Shown: positions 1-6,626, counted from the stretch's first letter. The stretch is DNA of 22,926 nt from Microcaldota archaeon (GCA_026414325.1 JAOAJF010000011.1:1-22926), one strand, 5' to 3'. Numbers and translations: made by a program. Notes: generated by a model from the sequence alone, not told the origin.

Positions 1-7
1 TATATTG

Positions 8-640
8 ATGATTGGTGGAATAGACGAGGCAGGAAGAGGCTGTATTATAGGCCCGATGGTTATTTCTCTTGCACTTATTAGTCCGATGGAAGAATACAAA
101 TTAAAAGAATTGGGAGTTAAAGACTCCAAACTTTTAAGTAAAAATAAAAGAAAAAGACTATTTTATAAAATTCAAAAAATATGCAAAATAAAAAAAATTG
201 TAATTAGTGCTGAGCAAATAAATCAGTTGATGGAAGAAAAAAATCTAAATGAAATTGAAGCATATTATTGTGCAAAATTGCTTGAAAATTCTAAATGCAC
301 AAAAGTATATATTGATTCTCCAGACCCAGAACCAAAAAATTTTGAAAAAAGAATAAGAAAATATCTAAAAGATAAGAAAATAGAGATTATTGCACAAAAT
401 AAAGCAGACGATATCTATCCAATAGTTGGTGCAGCTTCCATAATTGCAAAAGTAACTAGAGATTTGCAAATAGAAAAAATAAAAAACGAGATAGGAGACT
501 TTAACTCAGGCTATACCTCTGATCCTCAGACAATAAAATTTTTAGCTGAAAATCTAAATAGAGAGGAAGTAAAAAAATATATTAGAAAAAAATGGATTAC
601 ACTAAAAAAATTAAAACAAAAAAGAATTTTTGAGTATTAA
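8..640 (+). CDS. rnhB: Ribonuclease HII
   Basis: Cleaves the RNA strand of RNA-DNA hybrids and incises at single ribonucleotides in DNA. The 210-residue product has the family's usual archaeal length. The N-terminal motif GIDEAGRG supplies D6 and E7; D103 (YIDSPDP) and D134 (KADD) complete the acidic metal-binding set, followed by the AASIIAKVTRD signature (142-152) and GYTSDP (169-174). The ATG at 8 is preferred to the TTG directly before it because family members start just before GGIDEAGRG. Only seven upstream bases are visible, so the promoter cannot be judged. The gene is convergent with GGGP synthase and shares a TTAA with it (637-640). Confidence 0.96.
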   Translation: MIGGIDEAGRGCIIGPMVISLALISPMEEYKLKELGVKDSKLLSKNKRKRLFYKIQKICKIKKIVISAEQINQLMEEKNLNEIEAYYCAKLLENSKCTKVYIDSPDPEPKNFEKRIRKYLKDKKIEIIAQNKADDIYPIVGAASIIAKVTRDLQIEKIKNEIGDFNSGYTSDPQTIKFLAENLNREEVKKYIRKKWITLKKLKQKRIFEY

Positions 641-1410
641 ATATTTGAGCGGCTTTTTACTCCCTCTTCTATAGCTTTAGAAATTGCAGAAATCGATTTT
701 TTAACATCTTTGTTTTTTTCTAAAATTGTTCCAACTTGTAAGATAGAAGCACCTGCCCTTACTAAGTCTTTAGCTTGTTGGGCTGTGCGAATTCCTCCAG
801 CTACTATTATAGGAATGGAGCAAAAGGATTTAATTGCTCTTACAAATTCTGCACTAACAGGCCCATCTATAGGATTTGAACCGCTATCAACAAGTGCAAA
901 ATCCATTCCAAAAAGCTCTGCAACTTTGGCTAGTGAAGCTGCAAGAAATGGTTTGGATCTGGGTATGAGTTTTGCTTCTCCAACCCAGCCTACAGTTCCT
1001 CCTGGTTCTATCACAATATAACCTACAGCTAAAGTTTCTAATTTATATCTTTCAATTAGAGGAATTGCAAGCATCTGTGCCTGCGTTATCCAATATGGAT
1101 TAGTTGAGTTTAACAAAGACATAAAATAAATTGCATCAGCAAACTTTGAAATTGTGGAAATATTTCCAGGAAAAAGCACCAGCGGACAAGAAACTTCTTG
1201 TTTTATTTCTTTGCAAATTTCATCCAGCAGTACTCCACCAACACCTATAGAGCCTCCAACTAAAATATAGTCAGCCCCTGCCTCAAAAGCCTCTTTTGCA
1301 GCCAACACTGCTTTTTCTGCTGAGGGATGATCCAAAGGGTCGATTAGTGCAGCAAGAGCAGCACCTTTTTTTTCTAATCTTTCAAATAAATAATCTTTAA
1401 CATTAGCCAT
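637..1410 (-). CDS. Geranylgeranylglyceryl phosphate synthase (GGGP synthase, group II type)
   Basis: Catalyses the first committed step of archaeal ether-lipid synthesis: it joins geranylgeranyl diphosphate to sn-glycerol-1-phosphate. The 257-residue TIM barrel shows IDPLDHP (23-29), LVGGSIG (50-56), the long signature LFPGNISTISKFADAIYF (79-96) with NPYWI, GYIVIEPGGTVGWVGEA (130-146), DSGS (175-178) and the phosphate-binding loop VAGGIR (203-208). The LFPGN and EPGGTVGWVG signatures are those of the larger group II enzymes, as opposed to the PcrB-like group I. A TATA-like element lies about 24 bases before the ATG with no Shine-Dalgarno site, so translation is probably leaderless. It indicates that this organism makes at least part of its own lipids, which many reduced DPANN archaea do not. 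Confidence 0.95.
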   Translation of the reverse strand: MANVKDYLFERLEKKGAALAALIDPLDHPSAEKAVLAAKEAFEAGADYILVGGSIGVGGVLLDEICKEIKQEVSCPLVLFPGNISTISKFADAIYFMSLLNSTNPYWITQAQMLAIPLIERYKLETLAVGYIVIEPGGTVGWVGEAKLIPRSKPFLAASLAKVAELFGMDFALVDSGSNPIDGPVSAEFVRAIKSFCSIPIIVAGGIRTAQQAKDLVRAGASILQVGTILEKNKDVKKSISAISKAIEEGVKSRSNI

Positions 1411-1430
1411 AAACTTAAAATGTAGTTAGA

Positions 1431-1437
1431 ATATAAA
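1431..1437 (-). promoter_or_regulatory. TATA box of GGGP synthase gene
   Basis: Read on the minus strand the site is TTTATAT, centred about 24 bases before the ATG at 1410. This places transcription start at or next to the start codon, as in a leaderless archaeal mRNA. No GGTGA-like site lies between it and the ATG. Confidence 0.5.
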
Positions 1438-1494
1438 AACTTAACTTAAATAACCTAAAAAAACCTAAATAATAATGTTAAAAAAAGAAATAGG

Positions 1495-2433
1495 TCAAAC
1501 ATCTTGATTAAAAAAACTTTTTACCACTAGTTTTATACCATCCTCAAAAGAAGTTTTTGCTCTCCAGCCAAGCTCTTTTTCTGCCTTAGAACAATCAAAA
1601 ATTCTATCCTCGCTTAGTTGGGAGAGCATTTGCAAATTTACTCCCTTAAAAAGATTTAAACCAACTCCAAGTTTTGCAAGCCAGAGAGGAATAGAATAAA
1701 AATTTGTTTTTTTATTTAAGATTTTAGCTGCCAAAACAAATAATTCTTTTTGTGTTAGTTGAGGTTGTTGAACAATTAAAAATCTCTCTGGTCTTTTAAA
1801 TTTCTTTTTTAGAGCAAGAAAAATTGCTTCTAATAAATCTTTATAAAAAACTAATGGAATATGATTGTTGCCACTACCTATAATTGGCATTTTCTCTTCT
1901 TTTATTTTTTTGAGTACTGGATAAAAACCTTCCCTAAAATCAGGCCCATAAATAATTGCTGGCTGTAAAATAACAATTTCAAAATCATTAGAATGGCTCA
2001 GAACTTTTTTTTCTGCTTGTAATTTTGTTAGCCCATAATTAGTATTAGGCTCAAGACTAGAGTTTTCTTTTGTTGGAATTCCTTTTATAGTTTTATAAAC
2101 TGCAATCGAGCTTATGTGAACAAATTTTTTTATAGAGGCTGCTTTTGCTGCAGCTAAGATATCCTCTGTTGCTTTTGTGTTTGCAGCATATAATTGCTCA
2201 TAGTTTAAATTAAAATTAGTACTTCCAACTAAGTTAACTACGCAATCTACCTCTTCTAAAATTTTTTTATACTCTTCTACACTTTGAGCAGTTTTAAAAG
2301 GAATGGCTGATCCTAAAATTTCTTTTGCTTGTGCATTTCTAGTTACTGCTACAAAGTCTAGTTTTTTTTGTAAACAAAAATTAGAAAAATTTCTACCAAC
2401 TCTTCCAGATGCACCGAAAATAGCAATTTTCAT
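1495..2433 (-). CDS. NAD-dependent epimerase/dehydratase family protein (extended SDR)
   Basis: An extended short-chain dehydrogenase/reductase of 312 residues. The Rossmann motif GASGRVG (7-13) sits directly after the first strand. VDCVVNLVG (62-70) is the following strand, HISS (106-109) supplies the catalytic Ser region, and YGLTK (133-137) gives the Tyr-Lys pair. A substrate-domain signature, QPAIIYGP, follows at about 157-164. The C-terminal ELGWRAKTSFEDGI is typical of NAD-dependent sugar epimerases and of NDUFA9-like proteins. The specific substrate cannot be told; nucleotide-sugar or isoprenoid roles are both possible, the latter only because GGGP synthase is next door. The ATG at 2433 begins the conserved KIAIFGASG; an upstream in-frame TTG at 2451 is less likely. 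A T-rich TATA-like element lies about 24 bases upstream. Confidence 0.88.
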   Translation of the reverse strand: MKIAIFGASGRVGRNFSNFCLQKKLDFVAVTRNAQAKEILGSAIPFKTAQSVEEYKKILEEVDCVVNLVGSTNFNLNYEQLYAANTKATEDILAAAKAASIKKFVHISSIAVYKTIKGIPTKENSSLEPNTNYGLTKLQAEKKVLSHSNDFEIVILQPAIIYGPDFREGFYPVLKKIKEEKMPIIGSGNNHIPLVFYKDLLEAIFLALKKKFKRPERFLIVQQPQLTQKELFVLAAKILNKKTNFYSIPLWLAKLGVGLNLFKGVNLQMLSQLSEDRIFDCSKAEKELGWRAKTSFEDGIKLVVKSFFNQDV

Positions 2434-2439
2434 AAAAGA

Positions 2440-2449
2440 TTTAAAATAC
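2440..2449 (+). promoter_or_regulatory. Possible TATA box for the C/D-box sRNA
   Basis: ATTTAAAATA on the plus strand is centred about 26 bases before 2470, just ahead of the 5' strand of the guide RNA's terminal stem. It lies within the divergent promoter region of the epimerase gene. Suggestive only. Confidence 0.35.
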
Positions 2450-2475
2450 AAATAAATAAAATATTAATTATTCAA

Positions 2476-2558
2476 AATATCGTAAATGATGAAGCGAGGT
2501 ATTGCCAAGCCTTTTTGATGGCGATGAAGAAAAACTTGAGTTCTGATTAGCGAATATT
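2476..2558 (+). ncRNA. C/D-box guide sRNA (2'-O-methylation), predicted target tRNA-Leu(CAA) C34
   Basis: The C box ATGATGA (2486-2492) and D box CTGA (2543-2546) are enclosed by a terminal stem, AATATCGTAA (2476-2485) against TTAGCGAATATT (2547-2558), pairing throughout except for two bulged bases. This is the k-turn layout of archaeal C/D sRNAs, and the 61-base core is a normal length. Internal D' and C' boxes are best read as TTGA (2515-2518) and GCGATGA (2521-2527); both are slightly off consensus and the spacer is short. The D guide (2528-2542) is complementary to AACUCAAGUUUUUC, which reads as a tRNA anticodon arm: the fifth base from the D box, G2538, faces the C after U33, i.e. C34 of a CAA anticodon. 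The D' guide target is not recognised. The 3' stem overlaps the last codons of the convergent PRC gene. Confidence 0.78.
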
Positions 2559-2801
2559 TTTCTTGTCGATTATAATGTAATCAGCTGCTGCTAAAACTGC
2601 CTCAAATGGAATTGAAAGAAGACCATCTTCTTGAGGTAAACTCCTTACTCTTTCATTGTCTGGATTTGCTTCTACCAATATTGATTGAATTTTTCCTGTC
2701 TGTTCATGGACAACTAAATCTACAACCTTACCTATGTCCTCGCCTTCATTAGTAATCACTCTTTTTCCTCCAAGTTGCTTTGCAATTACTATTTTTCCCA
2801 T
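2547..2801 (-). CDS. PRC-barrel domain protein
   Basis: A small 84-residue PRC-barrel protein, a fold found as free-standing small archaeal proteins and at the end of RimM. The N-terminal half carries GGKRVITNEGEDIGKVVDLV and then TGKIQSILVEANP, the typical strand pattern; the C-terminal part has SIPFEAVLAAADYIIID. Its function is not established in archaea. The ATG at 2801 is preferred to a GTG at 2810 because GGTGA (2811-2807, minus strand) is five bases before it and would overlap the GTG. A TATA-like element (2841-2849) would give a leader of about 18 bases. The gene's 3' end overlaps the terminal stem of the guide RNA on the other strand. Confidence 0.85.
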   Translation of the reverse strand: MGKIVIAKQLGGKRVITNEGEDIGKVVDLVVHEQTGKIQSILVEANPDNERVRSLPQEDGLLSIPFEAVLAAADYIIIDKKNIR

Positions 2802-2840
2802 CAAACTCACCCAAATAAATGTTAAAAATACTGCAAATTA

Positions 2841-2849
2841 TTTTAAATA
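2841..2849 (-). promoter_or_regulatory. TATA box of PRC-barrel gene
   Basis: TATTTAAAA on the minus strand, about 26 bases before a start near 2819, giving a short leader that contains the GGTGA site at 2811-2807. It lies directly after the DUF424 stop codon. Confidence 0.4.
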
Positions 2850-2851
2850 CT

Positions 2852-3184
2852 TTATCCTTTAGTCCAAAGCTTATATATTTGTACATGCGGAATTTTATCA
2901 ATATATATTATATCCTCATGCTTTATATATCCAAGCCCTAATGCAAGTGCAACAGCTTCTTTACCTACAATATTTATACTATCGCACTGTTCAAATAAAA
3001 TTTTTATTTCTTTTAAATTTAACTCTTGGCCAAAATAAAAGTTTTTAAATGTATCTAAATCTAAAACCCTCTTAGAGTCTGAAAATTTTTTTCCAATTAA
3101 CTCACCATCACAAAGTGCTAGTATTAGCTCTCCCTGCTGTTCGTGGATTTTATAAAAAATTTTAGAATTTTTATTTTCCTCCAT
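2852..3184 (-). CDS. DUF424 family protein
   Basis: A 110-residue protein of the archaeal DUF424 family. Visible signatures are ALCDGELIGKKF (23-34), FYFGQEL around residues 49-55, NIVGKEAVALALGLGYI (71-87) and the C-terminal IDKIPHVQIYKLW, which matches the family's GVPHAQ-type ending. Function is unknown; the family is almost exclusively archaeal. The start overlaps the end of cutA by 14 bases, and the GGAGG of the overlap lies at the start codon, so the two are probably cotranscribed and translationally coupled. Confidence 0.82.
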   Translation of the reverse strand: MEENKNSKIFYKIHEQQGELILALCDGELIGKKFSDSKRVLDLDTFKNFYFGQELNLKEIKILFEQCDSINIVGKEAVALALGLGYIKHEDIIYIDKIPHVQIYKLWTKG

Positions 3185-3476
3185 TTTTTCCCTCTAGCCA
3201 ATTAGAATATTTTTTTGCTACCTTTACTGGCTTAATTACATAGATCATAGGACAAGAGTATGGGTGATTTTTCTCCAAAAATTTAAAAAGGTTGGTAGAA
3301 TTCTTTGTTTTAAATTCCACTACCCATTCGCTTTCATCAAAAAATTTTGAATTCCAAAAATAAAATGAGCCTACTTTATAGAAAGAAGCACATGAGGCTA
3401 ATTTTTTTTCAACTGCTATTTTTGCAAATTTTTTTGCATCTAATTTAGTTGAAAAAGAGCTAACAACAATCTCCAT
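3171..3476 (-). CDS. cutA: CutA1 divalent-cation tolerance protein
   Basis: A 101-residue CutA1, a trimeric PII-like ferredoxin-fold protein linked to divalent metal tolerance. Visible: LASC (26-29) in place of the common LAAC, SFYFWN (37-42) for SIYWW, E50, the EFKTK segment (54-58), HPYSCPMI (71-78) for HPYEVPEI, and the C-terminal Y90-x-x-W93. Length and motif order are standard. A TATA-like element lies about 26 bases before the ATG with no Shine-Dalgarno site, so it is probably leaderless. First gene of a two-gene operon with DUF424. Confidence 0.93.
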   Translation of the reverse strand: MEIVVSSFSTKLDAKKFAKIAVEKKLASCASFYKVGSFYFWNSKFFDESEWVVEFKTKNSTNLFKFLEKNHPYSCPMIYVIKPVKVAKKYSNWLEGKNGGK

Positions 3477-3500
3477 ATTAGACTAAACTCTAAGAAAATT

Positions 3501-3506
3501 TTTAAA
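3501..3506 (-). promoter_or_regulatory. TATA box of cutA
   Basis: TTTAAA core within an AT-rich tract, centred about 26-27 bases before the ATG at 3476; consistent with a leaderless message. Confidence 0.4.
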
Positions 3507-3521
3507 TTCTAACTAAAAAAT

Positions 3522-4931
3522 CTAAAAGTTGTAAGTTACACTAAAAAAGATAGGTACAGGTAGTGGGAAGTATACGGATGTTCCTTTTGAAAATTTGTAC
3601 ATATTAAGAGGGTCTTTGCTATCTTCTACTTTTTTAAATGGATTTTCTGCATTTACCCATGAAAGATTAATAGAAAGAATAAGCTTAACTAAATTAATAT
3701 TAAAATAGGCAGTATAAACATTAGACTTATCGTTGGTATAAACATTCATACCTCCAACTATTTCTAAATTAGGCCTAGATGCAAAAATAATAGAGCCACC
3801 ATAAGAATAGTATTTTGATTTTGCAGAAGGGGAATTTGGATCCATAAAACCAAATGGAGGATATAGCTTTTCTGTAAAAACAAGCCCTAGCCTAAAAATC
3901 AGAGGTCTAAACAAAAAGGAAATATTTGAATCAAACAGAAAATTTTGTTCTGATTTATATATGTTTTGATTGTAAATAGCTGAAAGAGCCATTGCAAAAT
4001 CCTCTGCAAGGCTAAAGGATTGAAAATAAGAAAAATTAAGCCCAAGTAATGTTTGAGGTATAATAACAAAACCTCCTTTCAAATTTAATATAGAATTGTT
4101 CTCAAAATTATAATTAGATTCTAAGTCAGTTCCTAGCACTGTTAGAGAAATAGTTCTCTGCTTAAAGACAAAAGAAGTCTTTTCAGTATCTTCAATAGTA
4201 TCTTTCAAAGCTGTAACAATAAGATCATTTGCTAAAACTTGACCACCTGAAACAGTTAGATATAAATTTGAATTTAGTGGAAAATTTAGGTTTAGATTTA
4301 CTCTTGAAGGGTCAACTACTCTAAAAACTGTTTTTTCATTTAGACGGTGTGGCTTAGGAAATGAATTGAAATTCTCTATTCCTTTTGCAAGTAATGTATC
4401 TGGAAAATATAGATAAAGTCCACTCCCATTTAGATACCAGCCAATTCCACTATTGTTTAGAGTATTTACTAAAGACTGATTGGTACTTACAAAAGAAGAA
4501 GAAGGACTAAAGCGTGCTGTTTTAGCTAAAATACTAAGAGGGGTATTTTCATTAAAAATTTTTAAGGAAATATTCTCATTTACATCTATATTTATTGTAT
4601 CTAAACCATAGGGGTCTAAAAAAGGGGGAATTGTAATAAAAATAGAATCTTGAGCTAAGTTTTGAGAAGCAGTTTTATCTAAATTTTGTGTAGGAATAGT
4701 TATTAGAAGGGTATCAGAAACATTATTTTGAACTTTTATTGGACCTGAAGAAGGTTTAATAATTTGTTCTTTATCTGTGCTTTGAGAATAGCTAGGCCAA
4801 AGAGGTGATAATAAAAGAGCTGGTATTAAAGCTTTTGAAAAAAAGTTTTTTAATTTAGACTTAGTCTGGTTTTTGTTATTGTTAGGTGAAAAATTTTTAT
4901 TTTCAATATTTTTTGCTACAAATACAGACAT
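3522..4931 (-). CDS. Predicted secreted beta-barrel-like protein (outer-membrane-protein-like)
   Basis: I do not recognise a named family. The 469-residue product starts with a polar, Asn/Lys-rich segment, then a signal-like hydrophobic stretch (about 34-46) ending in PSYSQ at about 46-50. A short motif D-T/S-L/I-L/F-ITIP occurs twice (about 73-80 and 95-102). From about residue 215 the chain is a run of alternating hydrophobic/polar segments rich in Tyr, Phe, Gly and Asn, separated by turns, without Cys. It ends PIFFSVTYNF, a last strand closing in Phe. These are hallmarks of bacterial outer-membrane beta-barrels and strange in an archaeon. A secreted beta-sandwich adhesin is the main alternative. 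GGTGG (4942-4938) lies six bases before the ATG, with a TATA box further upstream. The neighbour upstream is a cysteine-rich lipoprotein. Confidence 0.6.
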   Translation of the reverse strand: MSVFVAKNIENKNFSPNNNKNQTKSKLKNFFSKALIPALLLSPLWPSYSQSTDKEQIIKPSSGPIKVQNNVSDTLLITIPTQNLDKTASQNLAQDSIFITIPPFLDPYGLDTINIDVNENISLKIFNENTPLSILAKTARFSPSSSFVSTNQSLVNTLNNSGIGWYLNGSGLYLYFPDTLLAKGIENFNSFPKPHRLNEKTVFRVVDPSRVNLNLNFPLNSNLYLTVSGGQVLANDLIVTALKDTIEDTEKTSFVFKQRTISLTVLGTDLESNYNFENNSILNLKGGFVIIPQTLLGLNFSYFQSFSLAEDFAMALSAIYNQNIYKSEQNFLFDSNISFLFRPLIFRLGLVFTEKLYPPFGFMDPNSPSAKSKYYSYGGSIIFASRPNLEIVGGMNVYTNDKSNVYTAYFNINLVKLILSINLSWVNAENPFKKVEDSKDPLNMYKFSKGTSVYFPLPVPIFFSVTYNF

Positions 4932-4975
4932 ATAATACCACCAGAAAAAAGATATTATAATTTATGATAAGAAGT

Positions 4976-4984
4976 GTTTATAAA
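4976..4984 (-). promoter_or_regulatory. TATA box of the beta-barrel-like gene
   Basis: TTTATAAAC on the minus strand, centred about 49 bases before the ATG at 4931. Transcription would start near 4954, giving a leader of about 23 bases that carries the GGTGG ribosome binding site. The 102-base gap to the upstream gene holds this promoter and nothing else I can identify. Confidence 0.45.
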
Positions 4985-5033
4985 GTTATCTCTGGTTAAA
5001 AATAAACAAATATGAAAAAACCAAAAAGTAAAG

Positions 5034-6059
5034 TTATCTACAAACTTCTTTTAGTTTATCACAATAAGAGTTGTAGCAATCAGCATCTGTCTTACAAGGC
5101 TTTTGAACACATTTGTGGAAATTTGGAGAGTGCATATCTAAATCACAGCGCTGATTTATTTTACAATCTGCTGTTGATTGGCAATAGCCAGACTTTAGTA
5201 CACAGATATGTTTGTTAGGCTCACAGGATTGCCAGGGAGAGCATTCAAAATCAGAGCTACAATAACCTTCTTTAGAGATGCATTTGCCAATACTTAATTC
5301 ACAATATTGCCACCAGCCACATTCTTTATTAGAGCCACATTTGTTTTGTAAATTCACACATTTGTTTGTTTTCTTATTACAAACTTGAGTTGAAGGACAA
5401 TCATTATCAGTATCACAAAAGCCTGGGCTTGCTAGACATCGTTTTAATTTAGAATCACAAAATTGGTAGTTCTTACAATCTAAATCATTTTCACAAAAAC
5501 CTGGTTTTGGAGTACAAATATTTTTTGATATGTTACACCAAGCATAGTTTGGACAATCAGAATCTTGATCACACCTACCTGGGAGTGGAACACATTTATT
5601 TTTATCCATATCACAAAGTTGATGAGGCTGGCAGTCAAAGTGATTAAAGCAGTAACCAGGAAGGGCTTTGCATCTATGAGTAGAATTATCACAATATTGA
5701 TATTGGTTACAAGCTAAATTTGAATCACAATATCCTGCCTTTGGCATACATTTACCACTAGCTATATTACAAGTCTGCCAATTTTCACAATCTGCATCAA
5801 TAGTACAAAAACCTTTTTTTGACCTACAAAGATGTGTTTTTTGATCACAATATCTTGTAGGGTCTTTACAATCTTCATCAAAGTTACACATTCCTTCTTT
5901 TGGAACACAAACCTTTTTAGATAGATCACAATATTCCCAGTTTTGACAATGAGCATCTTTTTCACAAGATGTTGAAAGACAACCTGCTAAAAATATTATT
6001 CCAAATAAAATACCTGCTAAAACCAAAAAGCAAAAACTTCTGGAACATAAAAATGACAT
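5034..6059 (-). CDS. Cysteine-rich tandem-repeat lipoprotein
   Basis: A 341-residue predicted surface lipoprotein. Residues 9-26 form a hydrophobic signal segment ending in the lipobox LAGC, with C27 as the likely lipidated Cys. The rest is twelve consecutive repeats of about 26 residues, each C-x5-C-x5/6-C-x6-C, the last two slightly irregular (an 11-residue final spacing in repeat 11, four residues in place of five in repeat 12). Most repeats have an acidic residue before the second Cys and a Gly-aromatic-Cys junction. The spacing resembles small disulfide modules such as Dickkopf- or EB-like repeats, but no homology is claimed. Forty-eight repeat cysteines imply an oxidising outer surface. 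The ATG at 6059 is preferred to the GTG at 6068 because a TATA box sits 26 bases before it. Confidence 0.8.
   Translation of the reverse strand: MSFLCSRSFCFLVLAGILFGIIFLAGCLSTSCEKDAHCQNWEYCDLSKKVCVPKEGMCNFDEDCKDPTRYCDQKTHLCRSKKGFCTIDADCENWQTCNIASGKCMPKAGYCDSNLACNQYQYCDNSTHRCKALPGYCFNHFDCQPHQLCDMDKNKCVPLPGRCDQDSDCPNYAWCNISKNICTPKPGFCENDLDCKNYQFCDSKLKRCLASPGFCDTDNDCPSTQVCNKKTNKCVNLQNKCGSNKECGWWQYCELSIGKCISKEGYCSSDFECSPWQSCEPNKHICVLKSGYCQSTADCKINQRCDLDMHSPNFHKCVQKPCKTDADCYNSYCDKLKEVCR
5051..5966 (-). repeat. Twelve protein-level tandem repeats of about 26 codons
   Basis: The coding sequence is built of twelve four-cysteine units with a period of 26-27 codons (78-81 bases). The DNA copies have drifted well apart, so the array is old or under protein-level selection only. 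Boundaries are approximate. Confidence 0.7.
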
Positions 6060-6080
6060 AAAAACCACAATTTTATTTTG

Positions 6081-6090
6081 GATATAAAAA
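6081..6090 (-). promoter_or_regulatory. TATA box of the cysteine-rich lipoprotein gene
   Basis: TTTTTATATC on the minus strand, centred about 26 bases before the ATG at 6059; no Shine-Dalgarno site follows. It lies directly after the stop codon of the regulator gene (6094), so the lipoprotein appears to have its own leaderless transcript. Confidence 0.5.
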
Positions 6091-6093
6091 TTT

Positions 6094-6606
6094 TTAACTC
6101 TTTTTCTTTAGAGTTGTGGTCTTAGAAGATTTGAAAAGCTCTTGGTTTGGTATTGTTAGAGAGCATTTAGCTAACTTTTTAGTAATTTTTCCATTTTTTA
6201 GATATTGCTCAAAATAATCAAAAAAACATGGCTTAGGGCTAAAAAGTCCTACAAAAACTAAAAATTTTTGCATCTGTCTTAAAGTTATAGGCGAGAGGAT
6301 TGACTCTATTGCCTTTGCATCAGAGTAAGCAAATTTTTCAGGTACTGCTATTTTTTTTAAAAATTCGTAAAAAATAGTGGTTCTTTGTTTTATTTGTTTA
6401 ACTTTTTCTTTTCCTTTTTTTGTTAATCTAACTCCTACATATTTTTGATAAATAATATAGTCCTCTTTTTCAAGCTTCAAAAGCATATCAACAACAGAAG
6501 ATGGTTTGACTTTAAGTACTTTGGCTAGCATTGAAGTTTTTACAATTAAATTTTTTTCTAATAGTTCGCTTATCGCTAAGAGGTATTTATCAATAGCTTC
6601 TGCCAT
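6094..6606 (-). CDS. MntR/DtxR-family transcriptional regulator with degenerate metal site
   Basis: A 170-residue winged-helix repressor homologue. Residues 6-75 align well by eye with MntR: the helix-turn-helix spans about 23-45 (KPSSVVDMLLKL) and the wing is YIIYQKYVGVRLTKKGK (50-66). A dimerisation helix region follows, ending near AIESILSP. The C-terminus is short and has no SH3/FeoA domain. Against Bacillus MntR (remembered ligands Asp8, Glu11, His77, Glu99, Glu102, His103) this protein has K7, L10, T76, K98, E101 and S102, so only one ligand is kept. It may respond to another signal or to none. The ATG at 6606 lies about 25 bases after a TATA box, which fits a leaderless start; an ATG at 6615 is the alternative. 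A DtxR-like palindrome abuts the TATA box, so autorepression is likely. Confidence 0.85.
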   Translation of the reverse strand: MAEAIDKYLLAISELLEKNLIVKTSMLAKVLKVKPSSVVDMLLKLEKEDYIIYQKYVGVRLTKKGKEKVKQIKQRTTIFYEFLKKIAVPEKFAYSDAKAIESILSPITLRQMQKFLVFVGLFSPKPCFFDYFEQYLKNGKITKKLAKCSLTIPNQELFKSSKTTTLKKKS

Positions 6607-6626
6607 AATATACATAATACAAAAAA

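Noticed and set aside
710..1021. Plus-strand ORF of 103 codons
   Set aside because: It lies wholly opposite GGGP synthase, which has clear family motifs; no ribosome site or recognisable protein features.
2493..2550. Resemblance of GCGAGGTATTGCCAAGCC and the following GGCGA to the 5' half and D-arm of a tRNA-Leu
   Set aside because: There is no 3' acceptor strand complementary to GCGAGGT, no G18-G19, no U33 before a usable anticodon and no T-arm. The C/D-box layout explains the same bases better.
5012..5218. Plus-strand ORF of 68 codons
   Set aside because: It is antisense to the cysteine-repeat lipoprotein; its content reflects the reversed repeats.
5480..5965. Minus-strand ORFs in another frame of the lipoprotein gene
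   Set aside because: They are out-of-frame readings of the repeat array without start signals.
5051..5966. Periodic structure considered as a CRISPR array
   Set aside because: The period is about 78 bases within one open frame and units are conserved only at protein level.
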